5,778 nt of DNA, from positions 1 through 5,778 of the forward strand of contig NZ_SRZM01000304.1 of NCBI RefSeq assembly GCF_019402445.1, in the 5' to 3' direction. The position numbers were made by a program, and so were the translations under genes. Shown one piece after another: positions 1-4,594 of this stretch. Positions within the stretch are counted from its first letter, which is position 1. Every line of letters starts with the position of its first letter. This DNA is from Brachyspira pilosicoli. Its GTDB lineage: Bacteria; Spirochaetota; Brachyspiria; Brachyspirales; Brachyspiraceae. The notes below the pieces were generated by a model. It had not been told where the DNA came from. It did not search any database and worked only from the letters and a program-made list of their open reading frames with translations.

Positions 1-23
1 GTTCTTTTTGTGACCAAAAGAAC
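1..23. repeat. Short inverted repeat / hairpin at left edge
   Basis: GTTCTTTT (1-8) is the exact reverse complement of AAAAGAAC (16-23), leaving a 7-base loop. A further 'aaccaaaaag' (21-30) partly repeats the 'gaccaaaag' at 12-20. The element begins at the window edge, so it may be longer. It could be the end of an upstream gene's terminator, though no U-run follows on the + strand. It could also be one end of a dispersed intergenic repeat that includes the GC-rich islet. The sequence shows only the symmetry; the role is inferred. Confidence 0.45.
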
Positions 24-51
24 CAAAAAGGCTGCATTTTTAAGCTACAAT

Positions 52-66
52 TAGGGTATTACCCTA
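52..66. repeat. Small palindrome
   Basis: TAGGGTA (52-58) and TACCCTA (60-66) are exact reverse complements around a single central T. As RNA this would be a 5-bp stem with a 5-base loop. It is followed by alternating A/T rather than a T-run, so it is a poor terminator. It could be a protein-binding site or part of the neighbouring repeat. No function can be assigned. Confidence 0.35.
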
Positions 67-96
67 TATATTTAATACATTAGCAATATATAAAGT

Positions 97-102
97 TATA
101 AT
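97..102 (+). promoter_or_regulatory. Possible -10 box just upstream of the GC-rich islet
   Basis: A perfect TATAAT lies at 97-102. Transcription from it would begin at about 108-110, almost exactly where the GC-rich islet starts (107). The -35 match is weak: TTAATA at 72-77 shares 4 of 6 bases with TTGACA and sits 19 bp away. TATAAT is frequent by chance in DNA this AT-rich, so the position is suggestive rather than convincing. Confidence 0.3.
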
Positions 103-106
103 AATT

Positions 107-229
107 GCACTTTCGCGAAGTGTGCCCGAAGGGCGAAAACTTTGACGAAGTCCGCACCGCGACCGTAGGAAGTGCCTGCGACTGAAAGGAGTACCTTTAG
201 GTATGGGTGCGAAGGCGGGAAAAAGTTGA
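107..229. repeat. GC-rich structured islet, probable dispersed repeat or RNA-forming element
   Basis: Bases 107-220 are 58% G+C (66 of 114), against roughly a quarter in the flanks. The islet is dense in small stems: CACTT/AAGTG (108-112 with 118-122), GCCC/GGGC around a GAA loop (124-134), ACTT/AAGT (139-142 with 148-151), AAAGG/CCTTT around AGTA (185-198), and a long-range CGCACC/GGTGCG pairing (153-158 with 206-211). An imperfect 17-base direct repeat (161-177 and 180-196, 12 of 17 identical) lies inside. It matches no tRNA, rRNA or riboswitch class that I recognise. No start codon with a ribosome binding site lies in it. A dispersed intergenic repeat is the likeliest reading, and a structured small RNA is the alternative. 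The right boundary is approximate. Confidence 0.5.
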
Positions 230-310
230 ATAAAAAATTTATAATGTACTATTATAATTCATATTCAATAAAAACTAGAAAAATCTCATACATTTTAATA
301 TATAAAAATA

Positions 311-341
311 TTGACATTAGAGTGCACTTCAATGTTATAAT
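311..341 (+). promoter_or_regulatory. Promoter of the dehydrogenase gene (consensus -35 and extended -10, 19-bp spacer)
   Basis: The -35 box TTGACA (311-316) and the -10 box TATAAT (336-341) both match the sigma-70 consensus exactly. The -10 box is preceded by TG at 333-334, one base before it, giving an extended -10. The spacer of 19 bp (317-335) is longer than the optimal 17. A long spacer between perfect boxes is typical of promoters activated by MerR-family regulators that twist the DNA. Transcription should start near 348, leaving a leader of about 38 bases before the start codon at 386. Confidence 0.75.
314..335. promoter_or_regulatory. Operator-like dyad filling the promoter spacer (MerR-type candidate)
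   Basis: A 22-bp dyad is centred between 324 and 325. Its outer arms are ACATT (314-318) and AATGT (331-335), and the core AGTGCACT (321-328) is perfectly self-complementary. Nine of eleven base pairs are symmetric; only 319/330 and 320/329 break it. It begins inside the -35 box and ends directly before the -10 box, so a bound dimer would sit on the spacer. MerR-family operators have this placement, and their arms often carry GAGT...ACT-like sequence, as seen here. The regulator itself is not in the window, so the family assignment is inference. Confidence 0.6.
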
Positions 342-370
342 AAATAATATAATAAAACATATTTAATAAT

Positions 371-376
371 GAGGAG
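371..376 (+). promoter_or_regulatory. Ribosome binding site of the dehydrogenase gene
   Basis: GAGGAG lies 9 bases before the ATG at 386. This strong match fixes the start at 386 and so supports the roughly 16-residue N-terminal extension ahead of the usual start of the GroES-like domain. Confidence 0.8.
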
Positions 377-385
377 TATATATAC

Positions 386-1471
386 ATGTTATTAGAAAAA
401 AACTTGGAAGAAGCTAATTCTGGAAAGAGAATAAATGCTAAAGGATATGCTGTTCATAGCAAAACTGACACATTTAAACCTTTTGAATTTTCAAGGCATT
501 CTATGGGAGACAATGACATTTTAATAGAGATAATGTATGCAGGAATATGTCATAGTGATATACACTCTGCAAGAAGTGAGTGGCATGAAGGAATATATCC
601 AATGGTGCCTGGTCATGAAATTGCTGGAAAGGTGGTAGCAGTAGGAAAGAATGTTACAAAATTTAAAGTTGGTGATTATGCTGGTGTGGGCTGTATGGTA
701 AACTCTTGCGGAGAATGTGAGGCTTGCAAAAGAAGTCATGAACAATTTTGCGAAAGAGGTCAGACTGTGCTTACTTATGACTGTAAAGACCATTTTCACA
801 ATGATGAGCCTACTTACGGAGGATATTCAAACAATATAGTGGTAAGTGAAAAGTTTGCTATCACTGTACCAAAAGATGCACCAATGGAAAAAGTTGCTCC
901 GCTTTTATGTGCTGGTATTACAACATACTCGCCTCTTAAATTCTCTGGCGTTAAAAAAGGCGATGTAGTAGGTGTTGCTGGTTTCGGCGGACTTGGTTCT
1001 ATGGCTGTAAAATATGCTGTTAATATGGGGGCAGATGTTTATGTATTTGCTCGTAACGACAAAAAGAAAAAAGAAGCTTTAGAGATGGGAGCAAAAGATT
1101 TATTTACTTCTACAAAAGATATACCTATTCGTTTTGATTTAATAATATCAACTATTCCTACAGGATATGATGTTAATAATTATGTTGACTTATTAAAATA
1201 CGGCGGAGAGATGGCTATTGTTGGGCTTCCTCCTGCTGAATTAAAACAAAGCATAGATTTAGCAAGATTAATATTCTCAGGTGGTAAAAAAGTTTATGGT
1301 TCTATGATTGGCGGTATTAAAGAAACTCAAGAAATGCTTGATTTTTCTCTCAAACACAAAATATACCCAGAAACTGAGATTATTGCTGCTAACCAAATAG
1401 ATGAAGCTTATCAAAAACTTACAAGCGGACAAGCTAAGTTCAGATATGTAATAGACATGAAAACATTATAA
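386..1471 (+). CDS. Zinc-dependent NADP(H)-type alcohol/aldehyde dehydrogenase (YahK/CAD-like)
   Basis: This 361-residue medium-chain dehydrogenase/reductase should interconvert alcohols and aldehydes in the cytoplasm, most likely reducing aldehydes with NADPH. The GroES-like catalytic domain carries the active-site zinc ligands Cys55 (in GICHSDIH), His77 and Glu78 (in PGHEIAG) and Cys175 (in LLCAGITTY). The four structural-zinc cysteines are Cys108, Cys111, Cys114 and Cys122. The Rossmann domain has the nucleotide loop GFGGLG (199-204). The second Rossmann strand ends in VFARN with Arg223 and no acidic residue, which favours NADP(H) over NAD(H). The motifs YGGYSNN and LLCAGITTYSPLKFSG are typical of the YahK/cinnamyl-alcohol dehydrogenase subfamily. 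Length is near the family's usual 350, plus a short N-terminal extension. The gene stands alone between its own promoter and terminator. Local G+C in parts of the gene (for example about 43% in 661-720) is higher than in the downstream genes, which could reflect transfer or conservation. The exact substrate cannot be read from the sequence. Confidence 0.93.
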   Translation: MLLEKNLEEANSGKRINAKGYAVHSKTDTFKPFEFSRHSMGDNDILIEIMYAGICHSDIHSARSEWHEGIYPMVPGHEIAGKVVAVGKNVTKFKVGDYAGVGCMVNSCGECEACKRSHEQFCERGQTVLTYDCKDHFHNDEPTYGGYSNNIVVSEKFAITVPKDAPMEKVAPLLCAGITTYSPLKFSGVKKGDVVGVAGFGGLGSMAVKYAVNMGADVYVFARNDKKKKEALEMGAKDLFTSTKDIPIRFDLIISTIPTGYDVNNYVDLLKYGGEMAIVGLPPAELKQSIDLARLIFSGGKKVYGSMIGGIKETQEMLDFSLKHKIYPETEIIAANQIDEAYQKLTSGQAKFRYVIDMKTL

Positions 1472-1495
1472 TAGTTTTTATTATAATATTGTTTG

Positions 1496-1534
1496 ATTAG
1501 GTATTGGTATTTACTGATACCTAATTTTTATTTT
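1496..1534 (+). terminator. Rho-independent terminator of the dehydrogenase gene
   Basis: ATTAGGTAT (1496-1504) pairs perfectly with ATACCTAAT (1517-1525). The stem can continue inward through two G-U wobbles, a G-C and a T-A pair to a 4-base loop. A T-rich tail follows (1525-1534, TTTTT-A-TTTT). It lies 25 bases after the stop codon and separates the dehydrogenase from the next gene. Confidence 0.85.
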
Positions 1535-1567
1535 ACTAATTGATTATTAAAAAAAATTATAAAAATA

Positions 1568-1597
1568 TATACAATAAAAATAATTTATATATATAAT
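1568..1597 (+). promoter_or_regulatory. Possible promoter of the PHP phosphatase gene
   Basis: A perfect TATAAT (1592-1597) lies 18 bp after TATACA (1568-1573), which matches the -35 consensus at 4 of 6 positions. Because a terminator precedes it, the phosphatase gene needs its own promoter and this is the best candidate. The surrounding DNA is almost pure A/T, so a chance match is quite possible. Confidence 0.35.
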
Positions 1598-1615
1598 TAT
1601 GTAAAAATAAAAAAT

Positions 1616-1620
1616 AGGAA
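1616..1620 (+). promoter_or_regulatory. Ribosome binding site of the PHP phosphatase gene
   Basis: AGGAA lies 8 bases before the ATG at 1629 and supports that start. Confidence 0.65.
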
Positions 1621-1628
1621 TTATTAAT

Positions 1629-2450
1629 ATGCTTGCAGATTATCATGTACATACAGAGTTTAGCGATGATTCTAATTATCCATTAGAAGAAGTTATAAAA
1701 GATGCTATAAAACTAAATATAGATGATATTTGCATTACTGACCATGTAGATTACGGCATAAAAAAAGATTGGGACGAAATTAAAATAAAAGATAAAAACA
1801 CAATTACAAATGTTAATTATCCTAAATATATAGAAGATATTAACAAAATGAAAGAAAAATACTCAAAAGAAATTAATATAAAAACAGGTCTTGAATGTGG
1901 AATACAAACTCATACTATTGATAAATATGAAGCTATTTTAAAAAAATACAATTTTGATTTTATTATATTTTCTGTTCATCAGGTAAATGATAAAGAATTC
2001 TGGACACAGGATTTTCAAAGAGATAAAACCCAAAAAGAATATAATGAAGCATATTATAAAGAGATTCTTCAAGTTGTGAAAAGTTTTAAAAATTATTCGG
2101 TGTTAGGGCATTTAGACTTAATTATAAGATATGATAAAAAAGGAATATACCCATTTGAAAAAGTAAAACCTATTATAGAAGATATATTAAAAATAGTGAT
2201 AGAAGATGGCAAAGGAATAGAGTTTAATACTTCTTATACGAGATATGGCTTAAAAGACACAACTCCTTCTATAGATATATTGAAATTATATCATAAATTA
2301 GGCGGAAATATTATAACCATAGGAAGCGACAGCCATCAGCCTAGTCATTTGGGCTTTCATATAAACGAGGCAAAAGAAATTCTAAAAAATATAGGATTTA
2401 AACAATTTTGCACCTACAATAAAATGATACCAGAGTTCAATAACTTATAA
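1629..2450 (+). CDS. PHP-domain phosphatase, HisJ family (histidinol-phosphatase)
   Basis: This 273-residue cytoplasmic protein is a metal-dependent phosphoesterase with a PHP (polymerase and histidinol phosphatase) fold covering nearly its whole length. The metal-ligand motifs occur in the expected order: His6 and His8 in DYHVHTEFSDDS, Asp38/His39 in ITDH, Glu89 in GLECG, His117 in SVHQV, His161 and Asp163 in GHLDLI, and Asp234/His236 in GSDSHQPSHLG. Together these support a trinuclear metal centre and an active enzyme. The length and the SDSH-P-LG ending fit the HisJ family, whose known reaction is L-histidinol phosphate to L-histidinol in histidine synthesis (EC 3.1.3.15). No other histidine gene lies in the window and the gene appears monocistronic, so a different phosphomonoester substrate remains possible. 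The family call is firm; the substrate is inferred from the family, so I give no gene symbol. Confidence 0.88.
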   Translation: MLADYHVHTEFSDDSNYPLEEVIKDAIKLNIDDICITDHVDYGIKKDWDEIKIKDKNTITNVNYPKYIEDINKMKEKYSKEINIKTGLECGIQTHTIDKYEAILKKYNFDFIIFSVHQVNDKEFWTQDFQRDKTQKEYNEAYYKEILQVVKSFKNYSVLGHLDLIIRYDKKGIYPFEKVKPIIEDILKIVIEDGKGIEFNTSYTRYGLKDTTPSIDILKLYHKLGGNIITIGSDSHQPSHLGFHINEAKEILKNIGFKQFCTYNKMIPEFNNL

Positions 2451-2482
2451 AAATATATAAAAACTACAAATATCCTTTCGAA

Positions 2483-2511
2483 ATAAAGTTTTCAAGTAAA
2501 AAACTCTTTAT
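2483..2511. repeat. Imperfect hairpin after the PHP gene
   Basis: ATAAAGTTTT (2483-2492) can pair with the segment 2500-2511 (AAAAC, then TTTAT) if two bases bulge. There are few G-C pairs and no T-run after it, so it is a weak terminator at best. It is nonetheless the only hairpin found between the phosphatase stop and the next gene. Whether the phosphatase transcript ends here is undecided. Confidence 0.25.
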
Positions 2512-2520
2512 CCGATAAAA

Positions 2521-2526
2521 TATAAT
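2521..2526 (+). promoter_or_regulatory. Possible -10 box for the two-gene membrane-protein operon
   Basis: A perfect TATAAT lies 44 bases before the ATG at 2570. No acceptable -35 box is found at 16-18 bp (the DNA there is nearly all A). A 10-bp palindrome, TATAGCTATA (2538-2547), lies just downstream and would fall in the leader. This is weak evidence in such AT-rich DNA. Confidence 0.28.
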
Positions 2527-2556
2527 AATAAAAAAGATATAGCTATAGTAGTATAT

Positions 2557-2561
2557 AAGGG
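2557..2561 (+). promoter_or_regulatory. Ribosome binding site of the first membrane-protein gene
   Basis: AAGGG lies 8 bases before the ATG at 2570 and supports that start. Confidence 0.6.
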
Positions 2562-2569
2562 TTAGAGTT

Positions 2570-4579
2570 ATGAATAATGATAAAAAGCAAAAAATTATTA
2601 AAACACTTCTTAGTCTGATGATATCATTTTTAATGATTTTTATAGTTGCTATGTTTGCAAGAGTGGCAAGCAATACAGTGTTGCCTCAAAATAGCAAAGT
2701 ATCTGTATTAATTAATGATTATCTAGATATGATGATGGAAATGATGGATAAATTTGCTACTAACTTAAAAATAAAAAGAAATACAGTTTCAGAATATCAA
2801 GTAAATTTAATAACTCAATCTATATCAGATTATGTAGGTTATAGTATGTATCAAACAGCGGATATATTAAAAGATTATAACCCATACAAAAATTATTCTA
2901 AAACAGAATTAGAAAAATATAAAAACGATTATTATAAAATGACTTTAGAAAACCCTTATTTAAGAAGTATGACAGTTTTTTCTATAGATGGTAAAATGAG
3001 ACTTAATTTATATTCGGCTAATCATAAATCTTGGCCTATAGAATTACAGGATAATCTATTAAAAGAAGTAAAAAATAAAGGCTCTTTAGTATTAAATGCT
3101 GAAAATGAAAATGCATTCTATATAATGGAATATATTAAAAATAAATATGGTGAAATTATTGTTACTACAAGAAATGATTATTCTTATGTTTCTGATATAG
3201 CTATGTATTATCAAGTGGCAGACAAAAGGCTTTATATAAGTGACTCTAGAGATTTAGTTTATAATGTGAGAGAGTCTATAGGAGAAAAATCCATAGAAAA
3301 AGTATCTAGTGTTATTAATAGGTTTGCTTATTATAAAAAACAGCCTAGTTTTATAGTTAATGATTCACTATCTGTATCTATGATAGGAAAAGAGTATCCT
3401 AATTATTTTGAATTAATAGTATTAGCTGTTACTGCTTTGCTTATATTGGTATTCCAATTAATATTAACAGGAATAATTAATTTCTTTAAATACTTGATGC
3501 AAATTAAAACTCATAGAGATTTTTTAGAGAGTGTTAAAGGAGAAAATGAGTTATTTATAGATGAGAGTTTAGTAAAGGCGGATATACCTAAAGCAGCTAC
3601 AATAGATGATATGCCGCCTATAATAGAAAAACTTCATTACAAAATACCAGAAAAATATTTCGATAATAATAAAAAAGAAGAAGAAAATAAATTCAATATT
3701 GCAAAAGACATATCAAATATTGTAAGTATGATAAAATTTAATAACTATGACCCTGCAAAAGATAATGAAGAAATAAATAATAATTCAGTAATAATAGAAG
3801 AAACAACAGAAGAGATAAAAGACATCAATATAGAAAATGAAGATAATCTCAAAAATATTTATTCATTAAGCTATATAGAAAATGAAGTTGATAAAGAATT
3901 AGAAAATGAAGAAAAAGAAGATTTAATAGAGTTTGTAGAAGAAGAAAAAATAGATGATGAAATATTAGAATATAATGATAATAGCACATTAGAAGAGATT
4001 TACAAAACAGAAGAGTATGATGAACATGATAGTGAATATGATAATAACTATAATGAAGAATACAAAATAGAAAGTGTTCAAGATGATATAGATTTATATA
4101 AAGATGAAGAGATAATCATTCAAGAAGCTGAAGAAGAATATCAAAATTATCAAGAAACAGAAAATGACGAAGACAATAGCAATAAATATTATTCTCTAAA
4201 TGATGAATATTCTAATAATGAATATTTTAATCATGAAGATATAAGAGATAGAAAAATTATCAAAAGTGACTTATCATTATCATATAATAATTATAGTAAT
4301 GAAAATACTTTTAATTCAGAAACAGAAGAAACAAATGAAGAAGTAGAGAAGATAGAAAACATACAAGAAAAAGTGGAAGATGAAGAAGAAATAAAAGAAA
4401 ATATTAATATGGAAATATACAATTCATATAATAATATAGAAAACAACAGTAATGATGAAAAAATAAAAAATATAGATACTAAAAGAACAGAAGATGTATT
4501 TGCTGCTTTTGATAAGATGTTATCTTCAATAATAAGTAAAGCAGAAGAAGATGCTAGAAAAAGTATAACTAAAAAATAA
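2570..4579 (+). CDS. Inner-membrane protein with periplasmic Cache-like sensor domain and long acidic cytoplasmic tail
   Basis: I do not recognise a named family for this 669-residue protein. A basic N-terminus (KKQKIIK) precedes a first membrane helix (about 12-30). A periplasmic domain follows (about 31-280), then a second helix (about 281-303) and a cytoplasmic part (304-669). The periplasmic domain has Cache/PAS-like features: a strand ending in Asp-Gly (140-141, in VFSIDGK), and about 45 residues later a strand-turn-strand, FYIMEYIKNKYGEIIVTT (183-200). The cytoplasmic part starts with a more ordinary segment (about 305-365). It then becomes low-complexity, rich in Glu, Asp, Asn, Tyr, Ile and Lys; in 443-535 about 45% of residues are acidic. 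It ends in a likely amphipathic helix (639-669, containing FAAFDKMLSSIISKAEED). No kinase, cyclase or chemoreceptor signalling domain is visible. The next gene, 15 bp downstream, encodes a shorter protein of the same plan, so the two probably act together. A sensor or scaffold role is inference. Confidence 0.8.
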   Translation: MNNDKKQKIIKTLLSLMISFLMIFIVAMFARVASNTVLPQNSKVSVLINDYLDMMMEMMDKFATNLKIKRNTVSEYQVNLITQSISDYVGYSMYQTADILKDYNPYKNYSKTELEKYKNDYYKMTLENPYLRSMTVFSIDGKMRLNLYSANHKSWPIELQDNLLKEVKNKGSLVLNAENENAFYIMEYIKNKYGEIIVTTRNDYSYVSDIAMYYQVADKRLYISDSRDLVYNVRESIGEKSIEKVSSVINRFAYYKKQPSFIVNDSLSVSMIGKEYPNYFELIVLAVTALLILVFQLILTGIINFFKYLMQIKTHRDFLESVKGENELFIDESLVKADIPKAATIDDMPPIIEKLHYKIPEKYFDNNKKEEENKFNIAKDISNIVSMIKFNNYDPAKDNEEINNNSVIIEETTEEIKDINIENEDNLKNIYSLSYIENEVDKELENEEKEDLIEFVEEEKIDDEILEYNDNSTLEEIYKTEEYDEHDSEYDNNYNEEYKIESVQDDIDLYKDEEIIIQEAEEEYQNYQETENDEDNSNKYYSLNDEYSNNEYFNHEDIRDRKIIKSDLSLSYNNYSNENTFNSETEETNEEVEKIENIQEKVEDEEEIKENINMEIYNSYNNIENNSNDEKIKNIDTKRTEDVFAAFDKMLSSIISKAEEDARKSITKK

Positions 4580-4582
4580 TAT

Positions 4583-4588
4583 AGGTGG
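4583..4588 (+). promoter_or_regulatory. Ribosome binding site of the second membrane-protein gene
   Basis: AGGTGG lies 6 bases before the ATG at 4595, in the 15-bp gap after the preceding stop. It fixes the start of this gene and supports translational independence within one transcript. Confidence 0.75.
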
Positions 4589-4594
4589 TTTTTT

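Larger units (their letters stand above)
1..385. other. Intergenic region with repeat-like and regulatory DNA, no supported gene
   Basis: I see no credible gene in this stretch. It contains, in order: an 8-bp inverted repeat at the left edge (1-23), a small palindrome (52-66), a TATAAT box (97-102) beside a GC-rich islet (107-220), an AT-rich stretch (about 230-305) in which I see nothing, and the promoter, operator-like dyad and ribosome binding site of the dehydrogenase gene (311-376). A 64-codon open frame starting at 172 crosses the islet and the promoter. It has no Shine-Dalgarno site and no coding character, so I do not call it. Confidence 0.7.

Noticed and set aside
172..366. 64-codon open frame on the + strand
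   Set aside because: It starts inside the GC-rich islet, lacks a ribosome binding site, and runs through the -35, dyad and -10 of the dehydrogenase promoter. The second half encodes only AT-rich filler residues.
521..799. 92-codon open frame on the - strand
   Set aside because: It lies wholly inside the dehydrogenase gene, whose zinc-ligand motifs occupy the same bases. It is a shadow frame.
2464..2673. 69-codon open frame on the - strand before and over the first membrane-protein gene
   Set aside because: Its hydrophobic look comes from reading A/T-rich DNA, and it overlaps the antisense of a well-supported membrane helix and start site. It is not supported.
3660..4500. Possible tandem repeat or microsatellite in the acidic tail coding region
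   Set aside because: GAA/GAT/AAT-rich codons look repetitive, but no fixed period or recurring unit could be found. It is low complexity rather than a repeat array.
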